From an uncultured Oscillospiraceae bacterium (GTDB lineage Bacteria > Bacillota > Clostridia > Oscillospirales > Oscillospiraceae), in assembly GCA_947623745.1 (NCBI GenBank), contig CANQHN010000025.1:1-40591 (forward strand): 40,591 nucleotides of DNA, written 5' to 3'. Below the pieces are notes generated by a model. The model saw only the letters and a program-made list of their open reading frames with translations, had not been told where the DNA came from and did not search any database. Below, piece after piece: positions 1 through 7,600 of this stretch (its first letter is position 1; every line of letters begins with the position of its first letter). The position numbers and the translations under genes are program-made.

Positions 1-407
1 CCGCCTTCGCCACCTACTACGCCGGCGACTACCTGTCCATGCTGGAGAACAACGAGGACCTGGCCTTCGTGGTGCCCAAGGAGGGCTCCAACTGGTTCGT
101 GGACGCCATGTGTGTCCTCAAGGACTGCCCCAACTACGACAACGCCATGAAGTGGATCGATTTTATCGCCTCCACCGACTCCAACCTGCGGAACATGGAC
201 TACATCTGGTACGCCTCCCCCAATGAGGAGGCCCTGGAGGAGTACCCCGCCTGGTACGAGGAGCAGTATGAGGAGGAGCTGGACCCGGAGATCTACGCCA
301 TCATGGCCGCCCCCGACGAGGTGCTGGACCGGTGCGAGATGTACGTGTGTCTGCCCCAGGAGATCCGCACCCTGTACAATGACCTGTGGACGCAGCTGGG
401 GCTGTGA
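1..407 (+). CDS. Polyamine-type ABC transporter substrate-binding protein, C-terminal part
   Basis: This is the last 134 residues of a gene that begins before the window; the reading frame is open from base 3. It resembles the C-terminal lobe of PotD-type spermidine/putrescine binding proteins: a YYAGDYLSMLENN stretch, then FVVPKEGSNWFVDAM, a helix with NYDNAMKWIDFIAS, and a final LPQEIRTLYNDLWTQLGL helix. In this family the protein is a lipid-anchored or secreted receptor that hands polyamine to a PotABC permease. No permease gene is visible, so it is probably the last gene of a pot operon, as the strong terminator 31 bases downstream suggests. The ligand is inferred from family resemblance only. 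Confidence 0.82.
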   Translation, partial: AFATYYAGDYLSMLENNEDLAFVVPKEGSNWFVDAMCVLKDCPNYDNAMKWIDFIASTDSNLRNMDYIWYASPNEEALEEYPAWYEEQYEEELDPEIYAIMAAPDEVLDRCEMYVCLPQEIRTLYNDLWTQLGL

Positions 408-437
408 GCCGCCGCTCCGTCCCGAATTTGGAATGAA

Positions 438-473
438 AACGCGCCGCCCCGGTGAGAGCCGGGGCGGCGCGTT
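438..473 (+). terminator. Rho-independent terminator after the binding-protein gene
   Basis: A perfect 15-bp GC-rich stem with a 6-base loop (TGAGAG) begins 31 bases after the stop codon. It has no long T-tract (TTCCTTCAC follows), so termination may be partial. Confidence 0.7.
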
Positions 474-711
474 CCTTCACAAAAAATTCACGAACTGTTG
501 ACGCTTTTGTGATAAATTTCGCCATGCCGCTGGGGTATACTAAGGGCGGATGAAATATCCAGGATTTCCCCCTTAGGAGGTCCCGCACGGCCTCCGCCGC
601 CCGGCCCGTTTCTCCCCGGGCCAGGGCGGCAGTTCCCGATCCGCATTCAGATCACTGGTCTCCCCGCCCCGGTCGTGCGGTCCGGCGCGGGGAAACCAGA
701 CCAAAAACAGC
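474..711. other. Intergenic region with strong secondary structure, no gene seen
   Basis: No plausible protein is encoded here on either strand. The plus strand carries an AT-rich stretch with TTGACG (498-503) and TATACT (536-541), but these two boxes are 32 bases apart and do not make a normal promoter. The following 150 bases can fold well: a hairpin around 595-632 (GCCGCCC and GGCCCG pairing with CGGGCC and GGGCGGC) and a second one around 652-698 (CTGGT and CCCCGC pairing with GCGGGG and ACCAG). An unrecognised structured RNA is possible but not shown. Confidence 0.35.
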
Positions 712-741
712 GCGGCCCGGAATTATTCCGGGCCGCTTTTT
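712..741. terminator. Bidirectional terminator
   Basis: The stem GCGGCCCGG / CCGGGCCGC encloses an AT-rich loop. Five T follow on the plus strand, and five A precede it (703-707), which become a T-tract on the minus strand. It sits 12 bases beyond the end of the minus-strand DUF1461 gene and most simply terminates that operon. Confidence 0.75.
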
Positions 742-752
742 GATGGGCAGAT

Positions 753-1430
753 TCACTTTTTGGCCCGCCGCCCCAGCAGCAGGTCGGCGGCGATAAGCGC
801 CGCGCACCACACCAGCAGCAGCGCCAGAATCAGGATGGCGCAGTTGCGGAAGAACGTCTCGGGCAGGATGAGGATCACCGGGTCGGTCCGCCAGTCGAAG
901 ATCCAGTTCGTCTTGCCCGGGAAGAAGATGGAGTGAAAGATAACAAAGGCCCGGTCGAAGTCCAGGGCGGCCAGCGCCCCGATGAGGGAGAAGGACACCA
1001 CCAGCCCGATCGCCGCCCAGAACCCGGGTCCCCGCCCCAGCAGCCGCCGGGGCCGCAGGGGCGCCTTCCGGGTGAGGACGAAGAGGATGACCAGCAGGAG
1101 CAGGCCCACCCTCAGCACCCGCAGGTCCAGCAGGAAGAGCACCTTCACGTCGGCGAAGTGGGACGCCCCGGACTGGGAGAAGGGGAGCACTCCGGCGGCG
1201 AAGTCGGGCCGCAGCCCCAGGCAGAAGTCCATCACCTGGTCGAAGGCCTCCCGGATCTGCTCCGCGCTCAGCCCGGTGTAGGCCTCCAGCCCCAGCGCCC
1301 CGATGTGGGCGTAGTAGAAGCTCCGGCACAGCAGCGGAGCGGCGATGGCCCCCGTCAGCACGACCACGGCGGTCAGCACGGCGTAGATCACGGACAGGGC
1401 CGTGCTCTCCCGCGTCTCCTGTTTCATCAT
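753..1430 (-). CDS. DUF1461 / TIGR01906 family integral membrane protein
   Basis: This 225-aa protein starts MMKQETRE and has about four hydrophobic segments (roughly residues 12-35, 118-137, 150-170 and 195-220). The long loop between the first two carries YTGLSAEQIREAFDQVMDF, and the loop before the last carries HSIFFPGKTNWIFDWRTDPVI, both characteristic of TIGR01906/DUF1461 proteins. The function of that family is unknown. The start is chosen at the double ATG because AGGAGG lies just upstream (1435-1440); an open extension further upstream overlaps the YhhN-like gene in another frame and is not credible. The ATGA start/stop overlap with the upstream gene indicates translational coupling. 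Confidence 0.82.
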   Translation of the reverse strand: MMKQETRESTALSVIYAVLTAVVVLTGAIAAPLLCRSFYYAHIGALGLEAYTGLSAEQIREAFDQVMDFCLGLRPDFAAGVLPFSQSGASHFADVKVLFLLDLRVLRVGLLLLVILFVLTRKAPLRPRRLLGRGPGFWAAIGLVVSFSLIGALAALDFDRAFVIFHSIFFPGKTNWIFDWRTDPVILILPETFFRNCAILILALLLVWCAALIAADLLLGRRAKK

Positions 1431-2095
1431 GGCGCCTCCTTTTCCAGAAATTTTGGGTGGCCGGACAGGGTGATGAGCACCTTGCCCGGCAGGTAGAACA
1501 GCCACATCCCCACCGCCGCGAACCGCCACAGCGGGGCGGGAAAGAGGGCCCCGGCGTTGAAGATCCCCACGCACAGGTCGCACAGAAAGTACAACCCCAG
1601 CCCCGCCGCGAACAGCCGCCCCCAGGGCGGGGGGCAGGACAGGCTCTGGAGCAGATTGCAGGCGAAGGTGGTGATGTACACCGCCCCCAGGGCGGTGAGG
1701 GGGGAGAGCTGCCCCAGGGCCAGCAGTCCGCCCAGCGCGGCGGCGGCCAGGGCGAGGCGCAGCCCGGGCCGGGTGCGCCCCGGGACGGCCCGGTGCAGCC
1801 GCAGAAGATAGACCCCCTGTACCAGACAGAAAAAGGCCAGCCCATACGTGTAGTCCCGGTCCAGCACCAGCAGGAACAGGTCCGCCCCCAGGGTGAAGCC
1901 CAGGGCCCAGGGCAGCAGCCGGTCCCCGCCCCGGGCGGCGCAGTACGCCGCCATGAGGAAGCACAGTACGATGCCCGCGTATTTCAGCGGCGCGGTCCAG
2001 ACCTGGGGGGCGAACAGGTCGCAGTACAGGAACGCGGCGTACAGCGCCCCCTCGGCCCCCAGAAAGACGGGGATAAGCCCCCTTGACCCTGTCAT
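1427..2095 (-). CDS. YhhN family (lysoplasmalogenase-like) membrane protein
   Basis: This 222-aa protein is almost entirely hydrophobic, with about eight membrane segments. Two conserved-looking stretches match the YhhN/TMEM86 pattern: GFTLGADLFLLVLDRDY followed by GLAFFCLVQGVYLL in the middle, and LGLYFLCDLCVGIFN followed by a YLPGKVLITL helix near the end. In animals this family hydrolyses the vinyl-ether bond of lysoplasmalogens; bacterial members are mostly uncharacterised, so substrate and activity are not assigned here. Plasmalogens do occur in many anaerobic Clostridia, which makes that chemistry plausible. It overlaps both neighbours by four bases (ATGA), so the three genes are probably translated as a coupled set. 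Confidence 0.72.
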   Translation of the reverse strand: MTGSRGLIPVFLGAEGALYAAFLYCDLFAPQVWTAPLKYAGIVLCFLMAAYCAARGGDRLLPWALGFTLGADLFLLVLDRDYTYGLAFFCLVQGVYLLRLHRAVPGRTRPGLRLALAAAALGGLLALGQLSPLTALGAVYITTFACNLLQSLSCPPPWGRLFAAGLGLYFLCDLCVGIFNAGALFPAPLWRFAAVGMWLFYLPGKVLITLSGHPKFLEKEAP

Positions 2096-2376
2096 TCGGG
2101 CTTTTTGGGCGGGTCGTCTTTAAGGATGCGCAGCACAGGCACCCCGTCGTCGGGGAGCTGGAGCACGCCCTGCTCCTCCAGGTAGCGCAGCATATACTGC
2201 ACCGACAGCTGGGAGGAGAGGAGCACCGCCGTGGTGAGCAGCTTCAAGGTCTGGGGGGTGATGGGCTCCTCCCCGTCCCCGCAGGCCAGGAACTTCCCCA
2301 GGACCTGGTCCATCTCCTTGTTCAGGATCTCCCGCAGCTCCGCGTTGATGTACCGGCCGAGCAGCTCGTCCGTCAT
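2092..2376 (-). CDS. Small hypothetical protein (94 aa)
   Basis: I do not recognise this protein. It is soluble and probably helical, beginning MTDELLGRYINAELREILNKEM, with a central LLTTAVLLSSQLSVQYMLRYLEEQGVL segment and a short charged proline-rich tail (DDPPKKPE). The central part resembles a dimerising or winged-helix surface, but no motif is clear. A purine-rich AGGGGG lies about 9 bases before the ATG. The stop overlaps the start of the YhhN-like gene, so it is the first gene of that operon. Only 24 bases separate its start from the tRNA-Gly terminator, leaving no room for a promoter of its own. Confidence 0.7.
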   Translation of the reverse strand: MTDELLGRYINAELREILNKEMDQVLGKFLACGDGEEPITPQTLKLLTTAVLLSSQLSVQYMLRYLEEQGVLQLPDDGVPVLRILKDDPPKKPE

Positions 2377-2400
2377 GTCGCACGCCCCCTTGTCCGCTGT

Positions 2401-2439
2401 AAAAAAGGTCGCCGCGAACGACCCAAGGTTCGCGGCGAC
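2401..2439 (-). terminator. Terminator of tRNA-Gly
   Basis: On the minus strand a perfect 12-bp stem (GTCGCCGCGAAC and its complement) with an 8-base loop is followed by CTTTTTT. It lies two bases beyond the tRNA CCA end and directly before the 94-aa gene. Confidence 0.88.
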
Positions 2440-2440
2440 G

Positions 2441-2514
2441 TGGAGCAGGTGAGGGGAATCGAACCCCCGTGTTCAGCTTGGGAAGCTGACATTCTGCCAT
2501 TGAACTACACCTGC
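2441..2514 (-). tRNA. tRNA-Gly, anticodon CCC
   Basis: All arms can be drawn: acceptor GCAGGTG with CACCTGC, anticodon stem TCAGC/GCTGA with loop TTCCCAA (anticodon CCC, reading GGG), T arm GGGGG-TTCGATT-CCCCT, discriminator T, and an encoded CCA end at 2441-2443. GGG is a common glycine codon in this GC-rich DNA. Confidence 0.95.
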
Positions 2515-2533
2515 GTGTGCTTTCAGCTTACCT

Positions 2534-2562
2534 ACTATACCACAGTTCTCCGCCGTTTGCAA
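2534..2562 (-). promoter_or_regulatory. tRNA-Gly promoter
   Basis: On the minus strand TTGCAA (2557-2562), a 17-base spacer and TATAGT (2534-2539) lie about 20 bases before the tRNA. It is the only promoter I can see for the tRNA and for the three protein genes downstream of it. Confidence 0.75.
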
Positions 2563-2651
2563 GAGGAAATTGCGGCGCAGACCCGCCGTTTTTTTGCCGC
2601 CCCATTTTCCGGCCTCTCCGCCCCGTGCCCCTGGTTTTCTCGCGCCGGCTA

Positions 2652-2680
2652 TTGCAAATAGGCGCGATCAGATGTATAAT
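2652..2680 (+). promoter_or_regulatory. Promoter of the YegP-like gene
   Basis: TTGCAA (2652-2657), a 17-base spacer and a consensus TATAAT (2675-2680) lie about 50 bases before the ATG, which itself has a perfect AGGAGG (2717-2722) eight bases upstream. The match to the vegetative consensus suggests high expression. Confidence 0.8.
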
Positions 2681-2730
2681 CTTGTCAGATCGACGGGATT
2701 CGTCGGCTAAAATAAAAGGAGGCATACACC

Positions 2731-3099
2731 ATGGGTAAATTCGTCATCCGCGAGACCGCCACCGGCATCAAGTTCGACCTGAAGGCCGGCAACGGCGAGG
2801 TCATTGCCACTTCCGAAGTCTACACCACCGAGGACGCCTGCCGCAAGGGCATCGCCAGCGTCCAGAAGAACGCCCCCGCCGCCGCCGTCGAGGATCAGAC
2901 TGTGGAGGGCTACGCCCAGGAGAAGCACCCCAAGTTCGAAATGTACAAGGACAAGGCCGGCGAGTTCCGGTTCCGCCTGAAGGCCACCAACGGCCAGATC
3001 ATCGCCACCGGCGAGGGCTACAAGGCCAAGGCCGGCTGCCTCAACGGCATCGACTCCGTCAAAAAGAACGCCCCCGAGGCCCCCATCGTAAAGGAGTAA
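2731..3099 (+). CDS. YegP family protein with two DUF1508 repeats
   Basis: This 122-aa protein consists of two similar halves, each a DUF1508/YegP unit: residues 2-50 (GKFVIRETATGIKFDLKAGNGEVIATSEVY) and about 68-115 (PKFEMYKDKAGEFRFRLKATNGQIIATGEGY). Each half carries the family features F.F.L.A.NG..I..SE.Y and the following helix with a GI.SV.KNAP ending. Family members are small domain-swapped beta-alpha proteins of unknown biochemical role, widespread and often abundant. A consensus promoter, a perfect ribosome binding site and uniform C-ending codons all point to strong expression. The 72-aa gene follows after 7 bases and should share its transcript. Confidence 0.92.
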   Translation: MGKFVIRETATGIKFDLKAGNGEVIATSEVYTTEDACRKGIASVQKNAPAAAVEDQTVEGYAQEKHPKFEMYKDKAGEFRFRLKATNGQIIATGEGYKAKAGCLNGIDSVKKNAPEAPIVKE

Positions 3100-3106
3100 G
3101 GCCAAT

Positions 3107-3325
3107 ATGGACGTGAAGGAGCAGATCGAGCAGCTGGTGGCGAAGATCGCCGGGGATGGGGAGTTGAAGGCCCTGTTCCAGAAGGACCCCGTCAAGGCCG
3201 TGGAGAAGGTGCTGGGCAAGGACCTGCCCGACGACCTGGTGGAGAAAGTGGTCTCCGGCGTGAAGGCCAAGCTGGCCGCAGATAAGCTCTCCGGCGCGGC
3301 GGACGCGCTGAAAAAGCTGTTTTAA
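3107..3325 (+). CDS. Small helical protein (72 aa), unknown function
   Basis: I do not recognise a named family with certainty. The protein is short, charged and entirely helical: MDVKEQIEQLVAKIAGDGELKALF, then QKDPVKAVEKVLGKDLPDDLVEKVV, then a lysine-rich tail ending in LKKLF. The segment F.KDP.KAVE..LG.DLP resembles the helical leader region of Nif11/NHLP-type peptide precursors. However, there is no Gly-Gly cleavage site with a core peptide behind it and no modification enzyme nearby, so a free-standing small protein is more likely. It shares the strong yegP promoter, with a 7-base gap. Its stop codon begins the motif AAGTTTACATAA discussed in the findings. Confidence 0.72.
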   Translation: MDVKEQIEQLVAKIAGDGELKALFQKDPVKAVEKVLGKDLPDDLVEKVVSGVKAKLAADKLSGAADALKKLF

Positions 3326-3342
3326 GTTTACATAATTTTTTG

Positions 3343-3370
3343 AAAGCCGCCGGTTTTCGCCGGCGGCTTT
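3343..3370 (+). terminator. Hairpin between the 72-aa gene and the nuclease gene
   Basis: An 11-bp stem (AAAGCCGCCGG and its complement) with loop TTTTCG ends 17 bases before the nuclease start. Only TTT-CTC follows, so it is probably a leaky terminator. No separate promoter for the nuclease is visible. Confidence 0.55.
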
Positions 3371-3387
3371 CTCTGGATGCGAGGAAT

Positions 3388-4287
3388 ATGAGAGACTGGA
3401 ACAAGATTTCATCCCGCCTGGCCGCCCTGCTGCTGGCCCTGGTCCTGCTCTTCACGGGCTGCGCCGGGGAGCCCCGCCCCGCCCTGAAATTGGAGGACGT
3501 GCCGGCCTACTCGGGGGATCCCTGGGTGGAGCTGGAGGACAACGTGCCCGCCTTCACTCAGGACGACTACACCACCGCCGCCTTCGAGACATACAGCCCC
3601 CTGGACCTGCTGGGCCGCTGCGGCGTGGCCTACGCCTGCGTGGGGCAGGAGATCATGCCCACCGAGGAGCGGGGGGCCATCGGCCAGATCAAGCCCAGCG
3701 GCTGGCACCTGGCCAAGTACGACATCGTGGACGGCAAATACCTCTACAACCGCTGCCACCTCATCGGCTACCAGCTCTCCGGGGAGAACGCCAACGAGGA
3801 GAACCTGATCACCGGCACCCGCTACCTGAACGTGGTGGGGATGCTCCCCTTTGAGAACCAGGTGGACGACTACGTGGAGGACACCGGCAACCACGTGCTC
3901 TACCGGGTCACCCCCATCTTCCAGGGGACCGAGCTGGTGGCCCGTGGGGTGGAGATGGAGGGCTGGTCGGTGGAGGACAGGGGAGAGGGCGTGTGCTTCC
4001 ACGTCTACGCCTACAACGTCCAGCCCGGCGTGGTCATCGACTACGCCACCGGGGAGAGCTGGCTGGAGACTGACGAGCCCCCCGCCCGGGAGGACAGCTC
4101 CCAGGCCGGCGCGGTGAGCGAGCCCCAGGGCCAGACCTACATCCTCAACACCAGCTCCAAGCGGTTCCACCTGCCGGAGTGCTCCGGCGCTGCCAGCATG
4201 AGCCCCAAGAACCGGCAGGAGTACACCGGGACCCGGGAGGAGCTCATCGACCAGGGCTACACCCCCTGCGGACAGTGTAAACCGTGA
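3388..4287 (+). CDS. Secreted DNA/RNA non-specific endonuclease, lipoprotein
   Basis: The 299-aa product begins MRDWNKISSR, followed by a hydrophobic segment and the lipobox LFTGC (Cys25), so it should be anchored outside the membrane. Residues about 70-230 form an Endonuclease_NS_2 domain, with the active-site region YNRCHLIGYQL (NRCHL at 121-125) and ENLITGTRYLN (138-148). The last ~50 residues hold a small Cys-rich module (RFHLPECSGA ... GYTPCGQCKP) like the Ada-type metal-binding fold often appended to secreted clostridial nucleases. It probably degrades extracellular nucleic acid. The start was chosen at 3388 because GAGGA precedes it and the signal peptide begins there; an in-frame TTG at 3340 lies inside the upstream hairpin. 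Confidence 0.88.
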   Translation: MRDWNKISSRLAALLLALVLLFTGCAGEPRPALKLEDVPAYSGDPWVELEDNVPAFTQDDYTTAAFETYSPLDLLGRCGVAYACVGQEIMPTEERGAIGQIKPSGWHLAKYDIVDGKYLYNRCHLIGYQLSGENANEENLITGTRYLNVVGMLPFENQVDDYVEDTGNHVLYRVTPIFQGTELVARGVEMEGWSVEDRGEGVCFHVYAYNVQPGVVIDYATGESWLETDEPPAREDSSQAGAVSEPQGQTYILNTSSKRFHLPECSGAASMSPKNRQEYTGTREELIDQGYTPCGQCKP

Positions 4288-4334
4288 CATTCGCGCCTGC
4301 GGGCGCGAACGCCGCGAGGTTTTTCCACAAGCGG

Positions 4335-4365
4335 AGGCCGCCGGCTGTGCCGGCGGCCTTTTTTT
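4335..4365 (+). terminator. Terminator after the nuclease gene
   Basis: An 11-bp stem (AGGCCGCCGGC with GCCGGCGGCCT, loop TGT) is followed directly by a run of seven T. Confidence 0.92.
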
Positions 4366-4407
4366 GCGGGGAGCGGGGCCGGACAGCTTTCCTTTCCCCC
4401 TACCGTA

Positions 4408-4416
4408 TGGTATAAT
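4408..4416 (+). promoter_or_regulatory. Extended -10 element, upstream copy
   Basis: TGGTATAAT forms an extended -10 box; TTTCCT at 4388-4393 with a 17-base spacer is a poor -35. Transcripts from here would run through the palindrome cluster before addB. Confidence 0.45.
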
Positions 4417-4573
4417 ATCCACAGTCGGCGTGCTCTGCACGCCGGCCCGCCAATGGCGGGCAAGGCTTTCACGTGGTGAAAGCCTTGCTGCGAATGTTAC
4501 ACCATAACCCAAAACCGGCTTTGCCGGTTTTACGCCGCTGCAGCGGCGTGCAAGCCGCAGCGGCTTGCAGTTA

Positions 4574-4582
4574 TGGTATAAT
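4574..4582 (+). promoter_or_regulatory. Extended -10 element, addB-proximal copy
   Basis: The second TGGTATAAT lies 31 bases before the addB start. There is no -35 box because the preceding bases belong to a hairpin, so activity would rest on the extended -10. It is identical to the copy 166 bases upstream. Confidence 0.5.
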
Positions 4583-4613
4583 AAAAGCAAATCTGTGGAA
4601 AGGGGGCCGTGTG

Positions 4614-7600
4614 ATGCTGAAACTTCTGTTGGGCCGCAGCGGGAGCGGGAAGAGCACCGCCGTCCGCCGCCGGCTGTGCCAGGCGGGGGCCCAGCGCCCC
4701 CAGATTTTGCTGGTGCCGGAGCAGAACTCCCACGAGGCCGAGCGGGCCCTGTGCCGCGACGGGGGCAACGGGGTCTCCCTGTATGCCGAGGTGCTCTCCT
4801 TCAGCCGCCTGTGCAGCCGGGTGTTCCTGGCCGCCGGGGGGATGGGAGACGCCGAACTGGACGCCGGCGGCCGGGTGCTGCTGATGTACAGCGCGGTGAA
4901 GGCGGTGTCCGACCAGCTCACCGTCTGCCGCCGGGGCTCCGGCCGCCCTGCCTTCCTCAGCGGCCTGCTGGCCACCACCGACGAGCTGAAGAGCTGCTGC
5001 GTCCGCCCCGAGGACCTGACCGCCGCCGCCGGGGACCTGGAGGGCCCGGAGGGGGACAAGCTCCGGGACCTGGGCCTCATCTTCGCCGCCTACGACGCCC
5101 TCACCGCCCAGATCGCCCTGGACCCTCGGGACCGGCTGACCCGCACCGCGGAAAAGCTGAAAAACTGCCCCTGGGCCGCGGGCAAGGACCTGTGGCTGGA
5201 CGGCTTTACCGACTTCACCCCCCAGCAGCTGCTGGTGCTGGACCAGCTGCTGGCCCAGTGTGAAAATATGACCGTGGCCCTCACCTGCGACCACCTGGAG
5301 GAGGACGAGGGGGGCGCCGGGGTGTTCTCCACCGCCCGGCGCACCGCCGCCCGGCTCATCGCCCTGGCCAAAAAGCGGGGCCTGACCTGCGAGGCGGAGG
5401 TGCTGACGGCCCGGCCCGCCGGGGAGCTGGCCTTTGTGGAGCGGCACCTGTTCGGCCGGGGGGGGGACACCTGTCCCGCCGGCGGCGCGGTGGAGCTGTT
5501 CGCCGCCCGCACCCCCCGCTCCGAGGTGGAGTGGGCCGCCGCCCGCATCCTGCGCCTGGTGCGGGAGGAGGGCCTGCGGTTCCGGGACATCGCCGTGGCC
5601 GCCCGGGAGTTTGGGAGCTACAGCGCGCTGATCGAGTCCGTCTTTCCCCGCTGCGGGGTCAGCGTGTTCTGCTCCGCCATGCACGACATTTTGGACAAGC
5701 CGGTGCTGGCCCTGGTCACCGCCGCCCTGGAGGCGGCCTCCGGGGGCTACCGGTACGAGGATATGTTCCGCTACCTCAAGACCGGCCTGACCGATCTGAG
5801 CCAGGAGGACCGGGACATCTTGGAGAACTACGTCCTCAAGTGGGACATCCGGGGCAGCCGCTGGACCCAGGAGAAGCCCTGGACCATGCACCCCCGGGGC
5901 TACGGCCTGCGCTTTGAGGAGGGCGACACCGCCCTGCTCTCCCGCCTGGACGCCCTGCGCCGCCAAGTGGCCGCCCCCCTGGAGGAGCTGCGGAAAAATC
6001 CGGAAAAAACCGGGGTGGGGCAGGCAAAAGCCCTTTACACCTTTTTGGAGCGGGTTGGCCTCCCGGAGCGCCTGACGGAGCGGGTGGACCAGCTGAAGCG
6101 GCGGGGGGAGCCCGCCTTGGCCGAGGAGTACCGCCAGCTCTGGGACATCCTGTGCAGCGCCCTGGAGCAGTGTGCCGCCCTGCTGGGGGATAGCCCCATG
6201 GAGCTGGAGGAGTTCGCCGGGGTGTTCCGCCTGGTCCTCTCCCAGTACGACGTGGGCTCCATCCCCGTCTCCCTGGACCGGGTGACGGCGGGGGAGACCA
6301 CCCGGATGCTGAACCACCCGGTGCGGGCCCTGATCCTGCTGGGGGCGGACGACACCTCCATCCCCCAGGTGGGGGGCGCCCGGGGCCTGCTGTCCGACGA
6401 CGACCGCTCCCTGCTGGCCGAGCGGGGGCTGGAGCTGAACCAGACCGGGGAGCAGCTGATCTACCGGGAGATGACCACGATCTACCAGCTGTGCGCCCTG
6501 CCCACGGACAAGCTGATCCTCACCTGGCCCGCCCAGGGGCCGGACGGCGGGGAGCGCCGGCCCTGTTTCGTGGTGGAGCGGCTCAAGCTGCTGCTGGACG
6601 GGCTGGAGACGGAGCGGGAGGAGGCCCTGGACGGCTCCTTCCGCCTGTGCGCCCCCCTGCCCGCCTTGGAGCAGGCCGGCCGGGACGCCGGGGTGCGCGC
6701 CGCCCTGTCCGCCCTGCCGGAGTACGCCCCCCAGGCGGCGCGGCTGGAGCGGGCCGCCAACTGGCAGCGGGGGAGCCTGTCCCGGCCCAGCGTGGACGCC
6801 CTGTACGGCAGCCGGGTGCCCATGTCCGCCTCCCGGATGGACAAGTACAAGTCCTGCCACTTCTCCTACTTCATGCAGTTCGGCCTGAGGGCCGAGCCCC
6901 GCAAGAGCGCCGGGTTCTCCGCGCCGGAGTACGGCACCTTCATCCACTATGTGCTGGAGCACGTGCTCAAGGGCCGCGTGTCCCGGATGAACAGCGGCCA
7001 GTGGACCTGGGACGAGGCCGAACAGCAGGCCGTCCGCGCCCTGACCCGGGACGCGGTGGACCAGTATGTCCGGGAGGAGCTGGGCGGCCTGGAGGACCAG
7101 TCCCCCCGGTTCCAGTACCTGTTCAAGCGCCTCCAGGGCACCGTGCAGGCGGTGGTGGACAACGTGATGGGGGAGCTGGCCCAGTCCAAATTCCGGCCTC
7201 TCTCCTTCGAGCTGGGCTTCGCCGCCCGGGGCGATCTGCCCCCGGTGGAGCTCACCGCCAACGGCGTGACGCTGAGCATCAGCGGCTTCGTGGACCGGGT
7301 GGACAGCTGGGAGCACGACGGGAAGCTCTACCTGCGGGTGGTGGACTACAAGACCGGCCGGAAGGTCTTTGACCTGACCGAGGTGTGGAACGGCCTGGGC
7401 CTTCAGATGCTGCTCTACCTGTTCACCCTCCAGGACCGGGGCCAGTCCCTCTACGGAAAGCCGGTGGAGGGGGCCGGGGTGCTCTATCTCCCCGCCCGGG
7501 AGATCATCGCCAGGGGCAGCCGCTCCATGAGCGAGGAGCAGCGCCAAAAGAGCGTGGACAGGGAGCTGGTCCGCCGCGGCCTGGTGCTGGACGCCCCCGA

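Larger units (their letters stand above)
4290..4583. repeat. Cluster of short palindromes upstream of addB
   Basis: Between the nuclease and addB lie at least seven separate perfect hairpins besides the terminator: 4290-4309, 4426-4444, 4445-4461, 4461-4487 (12-bp stem), 4511-4531, 4532-4549 (an 18-base palindrome) and 4550-4568. The last three are enclosed by a 12-base inverted repeat, one mismatch apart (4497-4508 and 4570-4581), so 4497-4581 could fold as a closed multi-branch element. The same 12 bases, TATGGTATAATA, stand at 4406-4417 and 4572-4583 and flank most of the cluster. No open frame here is convincing. Confidence 0.8.

Noticed and set aside
498-542. Sporulation sigma-F/G-type promoter (GGGTATACTA at 533-542)
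   Set aside because: The -10 fits loosely, but no matching -35 is found at the right distance and no gene follows on that strand.
3107-3325. The 72-aa protein as a RiPP precursor
   Set aside because: There is no cleavage motif, no core peptide and no modifying or export enzymes nearby.
4461-4487. TTTCACGTGGTGAAA resembles a chromosome-partition parS site
   Set aside because: parS is a 16-base palindrome, TGTTTCACGTGAAACA; here the two halves are separated by three extra bases and the arms continue as a plain hairpin stem.
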